Shown here: one piece after another, positions 33,736 through 42,616 of the stretch | Numbering within the stretch: position 1 is the stretch's first letter | Layout: each line of letters opens with the position of its first letter | Assembly (NCBI GenBank): GCA_017553505.1 | Contig: JAFZLD010000022.1 | Location: 62,001 to 126,000 of the forward strand | Reading direction: 5' to 3' | Length of the DNA stretch: 64,000 bases | From: Lachnospiraceae bacterium | GTDB taxonomy: Bacteria; Bacillota; Clostridia; Lachnospirales; Lachnospiraceae | Translations under genes and position numbers: made by a program | Notes under the pieces: generated by a model | The model's database searches: none | The model's input: the letters and a program-made list of their open reading frames with translations, nothing else | Told to the model about the DNA's origin: nothing

Positions 33736-34194
33736 ATGAGAATGAATAAGAAAAAGTACTTGTATTCAGTCACTTTTTTACTCTTGCTTTTTGCTATATA
33801 CAATTTGGTATGGCTTTTTGCAAGATACAATTATTTTGCCAAGTATGAAAAGGAATTTCCATTAGTAGCAGATTCGGGAAAAAAGATTTATGTCGACAGC
33901 GATGGTTATAACTATAGTGTAGCTATGCCGAGATATCTTTCGTGGAACGGGAATCTTTCAATAGTTGAGAAAGATTTTCAATATGCTTTAATAATCTGGA
34001 AAAAGCCATTTGAAGATACCTACAAAACAGGCATTCTTTTTAACGGGTACAACGGAATCACTAACCAGATAGAACTAACGGACAGTAAAACCGCAGATTA
34101 TCCCGATTGTCAGAAGATAGTAGATGAGAATCAACTGCTTATAGACCAGTTATATGATAGAGCGAATACAGTATGGAATTTAGGGCTTCAATAA
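33736..34194 (+). CDS. Membrane-anchored small protein in the bacteriocin locus, unknown
   Basis: 152 residues. A basic N-terminus (MRMNKKKYLY) is followed by one transmembrane helix at about 9-28 and an extracytoplasmic domain of about 120 residues. That domain has several aromatic and Asp/Tyr residues and no cysteine. The ATG could be 33736 or 33742; neither has a clear ribosome binding site. It lies 13 bases after the terminator tail and directly abuts the large membrane protein gene (zero gap). By position it could be an immunity protein guarding the producer's cell surface or an export accessory. No family was recognised. Confidence 0.65.
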   Translation: MRMNKKKYLYSVTFLLLLFAIYNLVWLFARYNYFAKYEKEFPLVADSGKKIYVDSDGYNYSVAMPRYLSWNGNLSIVEKDFQYALIIWKKPFEDTYKTGILFNGYNGITNQIELTDSKTADYPDCQKIVDENQLLIDQLYDRANTVWNLGLQ

Positions 34195-36132
34195 ATGAGG
34201 GTAATTAAGTATATATGTTTGGCGTGTTTTCTTATATTCGGAACTATAATGCAGGCCGAAATATACCAGAATCAGTTGTGGGATTTTTCGACAGCATACT
34301 TTCTGTCTTCGAGGTGTGAGACAACACATGTAAACTTTTCGGAAACATTATCTGAGATAGCTGAAATTGCTAAAGAAAAAAACGTGCTCGTATTTACACA
34401 GATTAACAGGATTGACACTAAGATGCATTCTACTGTTTGTGTTTACGGGAATAAAGAATCAATTAGGAAAGAAATAAAGAAAATAGCGAATGTTGAAGAA
34501 AAAAGATATGTTTCGCTTATATCAGGAATTTCCGATGTAGAATTCCATGAATACTCTGAGCTTACCGATGAGGAATTGCGCGGAGATATTTTTTTGTCTT
34601 ACATAGGGAATGAAGGTGACATTTTTTCCTTATATGAAGGTTTGAACAAAGACTATCAATTGGAAACACCTGAATATTGGAATGCGACCGAACGGGATAT
34701 GATGTTTGTCGTTTGGGGACTGATAGTAATCCTTATGATTGTCATGAATGTTATTGAAGCTGTCCGTAGCAAAAAGGAGGTTGTTGTCAGGTCTTCTTTG
34801 GGCGAGAATGTGGGAACGATTGTATGCGTGTCGGTTATTCGTGACATTATGGCAGATATCGTTCTGTTCGTGGCTGTTAAGGGGTTAATGTCGAAAATTG
34901 TGTCGGGCGCGTATGAAGAGCGGCTGATTATTCTCATTTATACAGCGGGAATACTACTTTCGGTAGCGACATTTCTATCTTTTTTCTTTTTTGATGTCAG
35001 AGAAGCATTTGCAAATGCAGAAAGCCATAAGGGGTCGCTTTGTTTGTTGGGACTACTTAAATTCATAGCAGGAGCGGCAACAATATTTACCTTATCAACA
35101 AATCTTAACAGTTTGAGCGGTAATTTTACTGGAGCAAGCAGCATCCTTAAACCATATTTTTCCTCAAACTATTTTATGATAGCAACGCAGAATCTAAGCT
35201 CAGAAAAGGAAACAGAATTTTGGGATGAGGTTTATACCCAAGAAGATGTATTGAATCCAATAATATGCCTTAATGTGTTTGAGGATAAAAAAGATGTGAT
35301 ATTCATTAACAGTAAGGCATATGATATGTTGCAATGGCTTAAAGAATCAGATGAGGAAACAGGTGGTGATTTAGGCGACATTTGGATATTTGTGCCATGT
35401 GGCAAGCATTGTGAAGATTACAAAAAGATAGGGCTTGAGACACTTGATTTTGTTATAAAGAAGGCAGATATCGGAAAGCTTGATGTTAGATTTATAGAGT
35501 ATAAATCTAATGAACCGTTCTTTTTCTTTGATACGGCGTCAGTAGATGGAATTAATAAAACACGGACGCCGATAGTAATATATCAAAAGAACGATAAGAT
35601 ACCGATAAACGGTAGCGCTCTTGTGAATTATAAAGGAGGAGCAATTATCTACTCTTGCGATGCGATTACGCTTAGAAAGTTGTGCGAGAGCAATTTATGT
35701 TCTGATGGAAAGGTAGATGTTGTAATAACGAATGTATATGAACGCTATCAATATAGTCATACATTTTTGAAAAAATTATTTGGCTTTATCAGCTCGCTCT
35801 GTGTTGTTGTAATGCTTCTTAACATAGCCATCATGATATCTGTGAGCAAATTGGAATTTAGGCAGAATTCAATGAAGATTTCGCTTATGAAGGTCTTGGG
35901 TTATAGCTTTTGGGAGCGCCATAAGCGATTACTATTGTTAGTGGCAACAGAGAATAGCATGATAACAATAGGTATGATGATATATGTATTGTTATGTACA
36001 AGCATAAACCCGTTTCTTCTGCTGATAATCTGTATAATAATGACAGCTGCGGAGCTCACAATTATTTTTACGCAGATAATCAGAATTGAGCATACGGGTG
36101 TAGTGAAGACGTTAAAGGGAGGCTGCTTATGA
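34195..36132 (+). CDS. Bacteriocin-associated integral membrane protein (putative immunity/permease)
   Basis: 645 residues. An N-terminal helix (about 4-20), an extracytoplasmic segment of about 145 residues, four helices (about 169-188, 208-230, 243-266, 281-301), a large extracytoplasmic domain (about 305-525), then about three C-terminal helices (525-552 and 580-625). This layout and length match the integral membrane proteins that accompany lactococcin 972-type peptides, long described as putative immunity proteins. The overall scheme resembles FtsX/MacB permeases with a big external domain. It overlaps the ABC ATPase gene by ATGA, so the two very likely form one transporter complex. AT-rich codon use contrasts with flanking genes. 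Confidence 0.75.
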   Translation: MRVIKYICLACFLIFGTIMQAEIYQNQLWDFSTAYFLSSRCETTHVNFSETLSEIAEIAKEKNVLVFTQINRIDTKMHSTVCVYGNKESIRKEIKKIANVEEKRYVSLISGISDVEFHEYSELTDEELRGDIFLSYIGNEGDIFSLYEGLNKDYQLETPEYWNATERDMMFVVWGLIVILMIVMNVIEAVRSKKEVVVRSSLGENVGTIVCVSVIRDIMADIVLFVAVKGLMSKIVSGAYEERLIILIYTAGILLSVATFLSFFFFDVREAFANAESHKGSLCLLGLLKFIAGAATIFTLSTNLNSLSGNFTGASSILKPYFSSNYFMIATQNLSSEKETEFWDEVYTQEDVLNPIICLNVFEDKKDVIFINSKAYDMLQWLKESDEETGGDLGDIWIFVPCGKHCEDYKKIGLETLDFVIKKADIGKLDVRFIEYKSNEPFFFFDTASVDGINKTRTPIVIYQKNDKIPINGSALVNYKGGAIIYSCDAITLRKLCESNLCSDGKVDVVITNVYERYQYSHTFLKKLFGFISSLCVVVMLLNIAIMISVSKLEFRQNSMKISLMKVLGYSFWERHKRLLLLVATENSMITIGMMIYVLLCTSINPFLLLIICIIMTAAELTIIFTQIIRIEHTGVVKTLKGGCL

Positions 36133-36746
36133 TTTTCATTAACAACATCAGCAAAGCTTATGACGATAAGAAAATATTTGATGGGTTTAGTCTTGAAATA
36201 AAAGACGGCGATTTTGTGGTAATAAGTGGCGATAGCGGTTGCGGAAAAAGCACGCTCCTTAATATGATAGGTGGAATTGATTACCCGGATAGTGGCTCTA
36301 TAACTGTAGATGGATATATAGTATCAAAAAAGGGCAAGAAGCAAGCATATTTCAAGAATGTTATAGGCTTTTTGTTTCAGAACTTTGCTCTTCTTGAGAA
36401 TAAAACGGTCAAAGAAAACCTGAACCTCATACAAAAATCCGGAAGGACGGACGTTTCTGATAAAGAAGCGCTTGATACTGTCGGATTAAAAGATGCATAT
36501 AATAAAAAGGTTTACAAACTTTCGGGTGGAGAACAGCAGAGAGTTGCGCTTGCAAGACTTATGATAAAAAAGTGTTCAGTGATATTAGCTGACGAACCGA
36601 CAGGATCGCTTGATAAGGGCAACAGTGAAGTGGTCATGAACGTACTTCATGAACTTAATAGGCAAGGAAAGACTGTGGTATTGGTAACCCATGACGAAGA
36701 CATAGTCAACAGCGAAGAAAATGTGGTGTATTTACAAAAAGGGTAA
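36129..36746 (+). CDS. ABC transporter ATP-binding protein of the bacteriocin locus
   Basis: 205 residues, a minimal single nucleotide-binding domain: Walker A G-D-S-G-C-G-K-S-T (about 35-43), Q-loop F-Q-N-F, signature LSGGEQQR, Walker B V-I-L-A-D-E-P-T-G-S-L-D and switch H in V-L-V-T-H-D-E. It belongs to the MacB/LolD-like branch, as do the dedicated ATPases of lactococcin 972 loci. It starts within the stop of the permease-like gene, with GGGAGG upstream. It probably powers peptide export or self-protection by removing peptide from the membrane. Confidence 0.9.
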   Translation: MIFINNISKAYDDKKIFDGFSLEIKDGDFVVISGDSGCGKSTLLNMIGGIDYPDSGSITVDGYIVSKKGKKQAYFKNVIGFLFQNFALLENKTVKENLNLIQKSGRTDVSDKEALDTVGLKDAYNKKVYKLSGGEQQRVALARLMIKKCSVILADEPTGSLDKGNSEVVMNVLHELNRQGKTVVLVTHDEDIVNSEENVVYLQKG

Positions 36747-36833
36747 TGATGTACTCATGAATGAGCGACTGTAACCAAATGACCTGTGATTAATAATTTT
36801 GTTTTTCTTAAAGATTGGACTTGCATAGTATGA

Positions 36834-36839
36834 TATAAT
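36834..36839 (+). promoter_or_regulatory. Extended -10 promoter ahead of gmd
   Basis: TGA immediately followed by TATAAT (36834-36839), an extended -10 element that can work without a strong -35; none is obvious at 17 bases. The start would be near 36846, giving a short leader of about 50 bases to gmd. Confidence 0.5.
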
Positions 36840-36841
36840 AG

Positions 36842-36871
36842 GCCTTGCGAGGTGATAGCGCCGCGCAAGGC
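36842..36871. repeat. Inverted repeat between the bacteriocin locus and gmd
   Basis: GCCTTGCG (36842-36849) and CGCAAGGC (36864-36871) pair perfectly around 14 bases, followed by TTATATTTTT. It can act as the terminator of the bacteriocin unit. Because it overlaps the predicted gmd transcription start, it could also be an operator. Confidence 0.55.
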
Positions 36872-36896
36872 TTATATTTTTGAACGGAGTTAATGA

Positions 36897-37934
36897 ATGA
36901 AGAAAGCAGTTATTACCGGTATCACCGGACAGGACGGTTCCTATCTTGCAGAGTTTCTGCTTGAGAAGGGCTATGAAGTGCACGGACTTATGCGCCGCCA
37001 CTCCACTATCAATACAGAGAGAATCGACCATCTTTTGAATGATGATTCCATAAACGGCAAGAAGCTTTTCATGCACTATGCCGACATGACAGACTCTTCG
37101 GGACTTATTTCTCTTATGAACAAGATTGTTCCCGATGAGGTATACAACCTTGCGGCTCAGTCCCACGTAGGGATTTCTTTTGAAATTCCCGAGTATACGG
37201 CTGAGGCTACGGGTGTGGCTACTCTTAAGATCCTTGAGGCAATCAGAATGGCCAATCCCAAGTGTAAGTTTTATCAGGCTTCCACTTCAGAGCTTTTCGG
37301 CGGACTTCCTGAGACAGCTCCTCAGAGCGAGAAGACTCCTTTTTACCCCAAGAGCCCTTACGGAGTAGCTAAGCTTTATTCTTACTGGATTACCGTTAAC
37401 TACAGAGAGTCTTATAACATGTTTGCCTGCAACGGTATTCTTTTTAACCATGAATCTCCCAGACGAGGCGAGAACTTTGTTACCAGAAAGATTACGCTTG
37501 CGATTGCGGACATTCTCGCAGGTAAGCAGGACAAGCTTTCTCTCGGCAACATGGATGCCAAGCGTGACTGGGGCTTTGCGGGCGACTACGTTAAGGGTAT
37601 GTGGATGATGCTTCAGCAGGACAAGCCCGGTGATTACGTGCTTGCTACCAATGAGACCCATACCGTAAGAGAATTCGTACAGATTGCTTTTGCCAAAGCA
37701 GGTGTTGAGCTTAGATTCGAGGGTGAAGGCGTTAACGAAAAGGCTTACGATGTTAAGACAGGCAAGCTCATGGTTGATGTTAACCCTGTATTCTTCAGAC
37801 CCGCTGAGGTTGAGTTCCTCTGGGGCGACTGCACCAAGGCTGAGCAGACTCTCGGCTGGAAGCGCGATGTAAGCTTCGACGGTCTCGTAGAGATGATGGT
37901 AGATTCAGATTTAAAGAAAGCCGGTGTCAGATAA
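36897..37934 (+). CDS. gmd: GDP-mannose 4,6-dehydratase
   Basis: 345 residues. The SDR-type Rossmann motif is [11 protein letters not shown] (7-17), catalytic YxxxK lies in S-P-Y-G-V-A-K-L-Y, and the family hallmark is [16 protein letters not shown]. It converts GDP-mannose to GDP-4-keto-6-deoxymannose, the first step to GDP-L-fucose. GDP-mannose would come from manC at 26.6 kb. CGGAG lies before the ATG. The TAA shares its last A with the ATG of fcl (TAATG), indicating translational coupling. Composition here returns to that of the chromosome after the AT-rich bacteriocin island. Confidence 0.97.
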   Translation: MKKAVITGITGQDGSYLAEFLLEKGYEVHGLMRRHSTINTERIDHLLNDDSINGKKLFMHYADMTDSSGLISLMNKIVPDEVYNLAAQSHVGISFEIPEYTAEATGVATLKILEAIRMANPKCKFYQASTSELFGGLPETAPQSEKTPFYPKSPYGVAKLYSYWITVNYRESYNMFACNGILFNHESPRRGENFVTRKITLAIADILAGKQDKLSLGNMDAKRDWGFAGDYVKGMWMMLQQDKPGDYVLATNETHTVREFVQIAFAKAGVELRFEGEGVNEKAYDVKTGKLMVDVNPVFFRPAEVEFLWGDCTKAEQTLGWKRDVSFDGLVEMMVDSDLKKAGVR

Positions 37935-38875
37935 TGAACAAGACAGACAAGATTTACGTAGCCGGACACAGAGGGCTGGTGGGAAGCGCCATCGTAAGAA
38001 ACCTCGAGTCCAAAGGCTACACCAATATAGTTAAGAGAACTCACAAGGAGTTGGACCTTACCAATCAGGCGGCTGTGTATGATTTCTTTGAGAAAGAAAA
38101 GCCCGATGTAGTCGTACTTGCGGCTGCCAAGGTCGGCGGTATCAATGCCAATAACACCACTCCCGCAGAGTTTGCTTACGAGAACATGCAGATTCAGTGC
38201 AACGTAATCAATGCGGCACACGTGAATAAGGTGAAGAAGCTTCTTTTCCTGGGATCTACATGTATTTATCCCAAGATGGCTCCTCAGCCCATTCCCGAGG
38301 ATGCGCTTCTTACAGGTCCACTCGAAGTGACCAATGAAGCTTATGCGATTGCCAAGATTTCGGGACTTGAGATGTGTAAGTTCTATAAGCGTCAGTATGG
38401 CGATGATTTCATCAGCTGCATGCCTACCAATCTTTACGGACCTCATGACAATTATGACCTTGCGGGCTCACATGTTATGCCTGCGATGATCAGAAAGTTC
38501 CATGATGCGAAGGTTAACGGTGCGAAGTCCGTTGAACTCTGGGGCACAGGCTCACCGCTTCGCGAGTTCTTATATGTTGATGATATGGCTGATGCCTGCG
38601 TATTCTTGCTTGAGAATTACAGCGGCGAGCAGCATGTAAATATCGGTACCGGCAAGGAAGTCACCATTAAGGAGCTTGCCGAGACGGTTAAGAAGACTGT
38701 GGGATACGAAGGCGAAATCGTATGGAACAGCGCGATGCCCGACGGAACTCCCAGAAAGCTTACGGATGTAACCAAACTTCATAACCTTGGCTGGACTCAC
38801 AAAGTGGAGCTTGAAGAGGGCGTTAAGCTTGCTTACGAGTGGTTCCGCGATAACGTGGATACAGCAAGACTGTAA
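37934..38875 (+). CDS. fcl: GDP-L-fucose synthase
   Basis: 313 residues. The NADP-binding motif is [10 protein letters not shown] (about 12-21), then [10 protein letters not shown] and the catalytic Y-A-I-A-K. It epimerises and reduces GDP-4-keto-6-deoxymannose to GDP-L-fucose, using the product of gmd encoded immediately upstream. [11 protein letters not shown] and R-E-F-L-Y-V-D-D are further family marks. The fucose donor most likely serves one of the glycosyltransferases in the next 10 kb. Confidence 0.96.
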   Translation: MNKTDKIYVAGHRGLVGSAIVRNLESKGYTNIVKRTHKELDLTNQAAVYDFFEKEKPDVVVLAAAKVGGINANNTTPAEFAYENMQIQCNVINAAHVNKVKKLLFLGSTCIYPKMAPQPIPEDALLTGPLEVTNEAYAIAKISGLEMCKFYKRQYGDDFISCMPTNLYGPHDNYDLAGSHVMPAMIRKFHDAKVNGAKSVELWGTGSPLREFLYVDDMADACVFLLENYSGEQHVNIGTGKEVTIKELAETVKKTVGYEGEIVWNSAMPDGTPRKLTDVTKLHNLGWTHKVELEEGVKLAYEWFRDNVDTARL

Positions 38876-38881
38876 AGGATT

Positions 38882-40405
38882 ATGCCGATGGCGATAGTCG
38901 GAATTTTATTGATAGTGTTGGCGCCGCTTTTGTTCGGTGTCGGAATATCGTGCAGATTCAGAGAAAGAAACGTGGGATGCCTTAAAGGGTATCTTGTGGG
39001 TTTTCTTTCTCTTTTTGCGATGCTTTTTATTGAGACCCTGGCGATGCTTAAGCTGGATCTCAGCATGCAGACGTTTGAGTGGATAGCGGTTGGAACGATG
39101 GCGGCAATGGCGGCGGTCGGAGCTATATTAATGCTTATTAAGCGCCCGGGATTTACAAGGCCTAAGCTTAATGCGCATATGCTGTATTTTCTTGTGCCGG
39201 CAGCGATGCTGTTTATGTATTCGTATTTCTATCTGGCGCCGTCGTACGTGAATGACGATACCTGGGAGATTGTGTCGACGTCGCTTGCCAAGGGAAGCAT
39301 ATATGAGTACTCGGCGATGACGGGTAAGCTTATTGAGCAGGGGCTTCCGATCTTTAACAAGATATATGTGATGCCGCTTTTGTATATTACGCTGGCGGAT
39401 TTCTTTGGTGTGCCGATGGCGGTGTCGGCGGGGCTGTTGATACCTGCGATTGTGTTCGTACTGAACCTCGCTATAGTGTATGCGATTGGCAAGAAGCTTG
39501 AGGTAGCAGACCGGTCATATTTCATGATTGTGTACATGCTGGTGCTGATGGCGGGAACATATCTGCCGAGCTTCGGCGTGCCGGTGACTGTGGGCTATCC
39601 GATGCTCCGCGAGGGGTACTGCGGTTATGCGGTGGCGTATGGTGTTGTGATTCCGGCAGCAGTGCTTTTGCTGCTTAATAAGAAATATGTGTGGGCGATT
39701 GTCGCAATGGCGGTCAATGCGCCGCTTGTAAGGATAGACAGAATATTCTTTGCACTGATGAGCCCGATTAAGAATGTGAGAGCGATTAATACCGCGGGCA
39801 AGATTGCGGCAGTTTACGTGGTGGCTGTTGTGGCGGCGTTAGCGCTGGCTGCGATTAGGAAGCAGCGGGTGAGGTGGCAGGTTCTTTGGCTGCCCGGAGT
39901 GTTTGTGGCATACATGTCAGAAACTCTTAAGAATTTCGCCAAAGAAAAACACGGTCACGTATGGTACTCTGTGGGCATAGCGGTGGTGATACTGGCTACG
40001 GTGAACTTCCAGCCCTACAACGATGCGGTGACGAGAAGCGAGCAGAAGCAGGCAGAAGAATCGGTTAGAGCGACGCTTGCAGAGATTAAACCCGGTAAGA
40101 TTGTGTGGGCACCGGAAGAGTTCATGGAGATTGCACGCAGGATAGACGGAAACAGCGTTGTGCTTGTGGGTCGAGATGACAACAATTCGTATATGGCGGG
40201 TCTCGATTACGAGGCAGGCGAGGAGATGGCCCAGGAGTACAGACATACTCTTAATAACATCGCAATCGGCAGATACGTGTATGTGACCAAGTATGATGAG
40301 GAATACGTAGTGCAGAAGGCACTTGAGGCGGGGGCGTATTATATGGTGCTTCCCGACGGTAATGGTTATAAGGTGACTCTGCTTAAGGAATATAAAGGGA
40401 AATAG
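38882..40405 (+). CDS. Polytopic membrane protein of the polysaccharide locus (DUF6077-like)
   Basis: 507 residues with about ten hydrophobic segments up to residue 380, then a soluble C-terminal domain of about 125 residues. It resembles a group of uncharacterised Lachnospiraceae membrane proteins, often found near sugar genes, that I recall as DUF6077; this assignment is from memory. A-P-S-Y-V-N-D-D-T-W-E between early helices places paired Asp residues in a loop after a helix, as in GT-C glycosyltransferases, so a polyprenyl-sugar-dependent transferase is possible. Two start codons (38882, 38888) share the AAAGGA site; the second has better spacing. It is not an obvious Wzy polymerase. Confidence 0.6.
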   Translation: MPMAIVGILLIVLAPLLFGVGISCRFRERNVGCLKGYLVGFLSLFAMLFIETLAMLKLDLSMQTFEWIAVGTMAAMAAVGAILMLIKRPGFTRPKLNAHMLYFLVPAAMLFMYSYFYLAPSYVNDDTWEIVSTSLAKGSIYEYSAMTGKLIEQGLPIFNKIYVMPLLYITLADFFGVPMAVSAGLLIPAIVFVLNLAIVYAIGKKLEVADRSYFMIVYMLVLMAGTYLPSFGVPVTVGYPMLREGYCGYAVAYGVVIPAAVLLLLNKKYVWAIVAMAVNAPLVRIDRIFFALMSPIKNVRAINTAGKIAAVYVVAVVAALALAAIRKQRVRWQVLWLPGVFVAYMSETLKNFAKEKHGHVWYSVGIAVVILATVNFQPYNDAVTRSEQKQAEESVRATLAEIKPGKIVWAPEEFMEIARRIDGNSVVLVGRDDNNSYMAGLDYEAGEEMAQEYRHTLNNIAIGRYVYVTKYDEEYVVQKALEAGAYYMVLPDGNGYKVTLLKEYKGK

Positions 40406-40419
40406 ATTCGGAGACGACG

Positions 40420-41157
40420 ATGGTAAGTATTATTGTGCCGCTTTACAATGCCGAAAAGTTCATATGGGAAACGGTTCAGTCGGTGATTAACCAGACGTAC
40501 AAGGACTTCGAACTTCTTCTTGTGGACGATTGCTCCACGGATAGGAGTCTGGCAGCGGCTGAGGCCATTAATGACTCGCGAGTACGTGTAATAAGGCAGG
40601 AGCAGAACGCCGGAGCTTATGCGGCGCGAAACCGCGGACTGTCGGAAGCGAAGGGAAGATATATAGCGTTTCTCGATGCCGACGATAAGTGGGAGCCTAC
40701 GAAACTTGAAGATACTCTTAAGTTCATGGAGGAGAAGGGCGCGGGCTTTGTTTTTACAAGCTATGAATTTGCGGATGAAAAGTGCGTGGGAACAGGTAAG
40801 GTTGTGAGGGTGCCCGAGACCATTACTTACAAGCAGGCGCTTTCCAATACAACGATTTTTACTTCTACGGTGTTAATCGACCGTGAGAAGGTGGCAGATG
40901 AATTGATTAATATGCCTAACATCAAGAGCGAGGACACGGCGACCTGGTGGCAGATACTTCGCGCAGGCCACACGGGTTACGGGCTTGATAAGAATCTTGT
41001 GAAGTACAGAAGAAGTGCCGGAACCCTTTCTTCCAACAAGATTGAGGCTTTGAGACGCATCTGGAATCTGTACCGCAAGGCTGCGGGACTGTCGGTAGTA
41101 TCAAGCGCGGCACACTTTGTGGTGTGGGCCTTCAAGGCGGTGGCGAGAAGAATATAG
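40420..41157 (+). CDS. Family 2 glycosyltransferase
   Basis: 245 residues. The classical GT-A start S-I-I-V-P-L-Y-N-A-E (3-12) is followed by Q-T-Y-K-D-F-E-L-L-L-V-D-D-C-S-T-D, A-R-N-R-G-L and the DXD motif F-L-D-A-D-D-K-W. The acceptor half has S-E-D-T-A-T-W-W with the catalytic-base ED. There is a short hydrophobic C-terminal segment but no clear membrane helix. It probably adds one sugar of the repeat unit to the lipid-linked intermediate on the cytoplasmic side. CGGAG lies before the ATG. A gap with a possible promoter separates it from the priming transferase. Confidence 0.9.
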   Translation: MVSIIVPLYNAEKFIWETVQSVINQTYKDFELLLVDDCSTDRSLAAAEAINDSRVRVIRQEQNAGAYAARNRGLSEAKGRYIAFLDADDKWEPTKLEDTLKFMEEKGAGFVFTSYEFADEKCVGTGKVVRVPETITYKQALSNTTIFTSTVLIDREKVADELINMPNIKSEDTATWWQILRAGHTGYGLDKNLVKYRRSAGTLSSNKIEALRRIWNLYRKAAGLSVVSSAAHFVVWAFKAVARRI

Positions 41158-41186
41158 CGACAAACAGGTACGAAATATGTTACAAT
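41157..41186 (+). promoter_or_regulatory. Candidate promoter ahead of the priming sugar transferase
   Basis: GCGACA (41157-41162), 18 bases and TACAAT (41181-41186), with a TGT extension before the -10. The start would be near 41193, close to the AGGAGG site of the next gene. Confidence 0.45.
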
Positions 41187-41214
41187 GACATGATGGGGTT
41201 TATCAGGAGGATGA

Positions 41215-42603
41215 ATGAAGAAACTTGAATCCTTTAAAAGAGTCATACAGCTGTTCCTTGCAGGAATCGGTTTGGCTATGCAGGTTGTGATATTTGCGCA
41301 TTTTTATTATATATACTATGCACCTGAGATTAGAAACTGGCTTCCCTACTGGCGTATGGGACATATTGTAATGATTTGCATTTTTGCGTTTTTACTGTAT
41401 GTTTTTTCGTCTATGTATGGCGCCATGAAAGTCGGCAGAATGAAGACTGCTGAAGTTGTAGTGTCTCAGGTTATAAGTACCGCATTCGCAACCGGTATCT
41501 TGTATGGCCAGATCTCTCTTATGAGTTTCCAGGTTATGTACCCTTGGAACTACTTAAGAATGGTTGCCGAGCAGATGATTGTGGGTGCCGTGTGGATTTC
41601 TTTTGCCTCATGGCTTTATCCGCACATCTTCCCTGCGAGAAAGCTTCTTTTGGTGCACGGGGACAGACCTATCGACGAGATAGTGAGTAAGTTTGAGTCC
41701 AGAAAAGATAAATATATTATCAGCAAGACCATGAATGTCAAAGAAAGCGTCGACAAGATTTGCGCTGAGGCTGAGGAACGCTATGACGGCGTTGTCATCT
41801 GGGACATTCCTTCGATTGAACGTAATAAGATTTTGAAGTTCTGTTACGGCAAGAGCATCCGCGTTTACATCATGCCTAAGATCAGTGATGTAATACTTTC
41901 GGGCGCTGAGCAACTTCACATTTTTGATACGCCTATTCTTCTCAACAGAGAATACTCGCTCAGAATTGAGCAGAGATTCATGAAGAGATTGATTGATATA
42001 ATCTGTTCCTTGATACTTATTATATTAACCTCACCGTTTATGATTATTACGGCTATTGCCGTTAAGTTCTACGACGGCGGACATATCCTGTACAAGCAGG
42101 TAAGGTGTACAGAGGATGCGCGCGAGTTTAAGATACTTAAGTTCCGTAGCATGCGCGAAGATGCCGAGAAAGACGGAGTGGCAAGACTGGCTCGAGAAAA
42201 CGACAATCGTATCACACCCGTCGGCAAGTTCATCAGAAAGTGCAGACTCGACGAGCTTCCGCAACTTTTCAACATACTTAAGGGCGACATGTCCTTCATA
42301 GGTCCCCGTCCGGAGCGCCCCGAGATTATTAAGCAGTATCTTGAGTCAATGCCGGAGTTTGCTTTCAGAATGAAGGTTAAGGCCGGACTTGCGGGATATG
42401 CTCAGGTGTATGGCAAGTACAATACGACACCTTACGACAAGCTTAAGCTTGACCTTACATACATTGAGAACTACAGCGTGTGGCTTGATATTAAGCTTAT
42501 GTTCTTAACGATACGTGTTCTTTTTACACCCGATGCGACTGAAGGTGTGGGAGAAGAGCAGGTGACGGCACTTAAGGACAGCGCAGCTCAGGAGAAAGAA
42601 TAA
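41215..42603 (+). CDS. Undecaprenyl-phosphate sugar phosphotransferase, long form (priming enzyme)
   Basis: 462 residues. An N-terminal membrane domain with about four helices (10-30, 45-68, 80-103, 112-135) and a Rossmann-like middle region are followed by a helix near 262-285 and the catalytic domain. Catalytic marks: K-F-R-S-M-R-E-D-A-E, C-R-L-D-E-L-P-Q-L-F-N-I-L-K-G-D-M-S-F-I-G-P-R-P-E-R-P and K-A-G-L-A-G-Y-A-Q-V. It transfers a sugar-1-phosphate from a UDP-sugar to undecaprenyl phosphate, starting repeat-unit synthesis. AGGAGG lies 4 bases before this ATG. A second, shorter enzyme of this class is encoded at 53.6 kb. Confidence 0.93.
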   Translation: MKKLESFKRVIQLFLAGIGLAMQVVIFAHFYYIYYAPEIRNWLPYWRMGHIVMICIFAFLLYVFSSMYGAMKVGRMKTAEVVVSQVISTAFATGILYGQISLMSFQVMYPWNYLRMVAEQMIVGAVWISFASWLYPHIFPARKLLLVHGDRPIDEIVSKFESRKDKYIISKTMNVKESVDKICAEAEERYDGVVIWDIPSIERNKILKFCYGKSIRVYIMPKISDVILSGAEQLHIFDTPILLNREYSLRIEQRFMKRLIDIICSLILIILTSPFMIITAIAVKFYDGGHILYKQVRCTEDAREFKILKFRSMREDAEKDGVARLARENDNRITPVGKFIRKCRLDELPQLFNILKGDMSFIGPRPERPEIIKQYLESMPEFAFRMKVKAGLAGYAQVYGKYNTTPYDKLKLDLTYIENYSVWLDIKLMFLTIRVLFTPDATEGVGEEQVTALKDSAAQEKE

Positions 42604-42616
42604 TACGGAGATTTCC

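Noticed and set aside
36842..36871. Riboswitch or leader RNA ahead of gmd
   Set aside because: Only a single short hairpin overlapping the predicted start is present, with no conserved aptamer-like elements.
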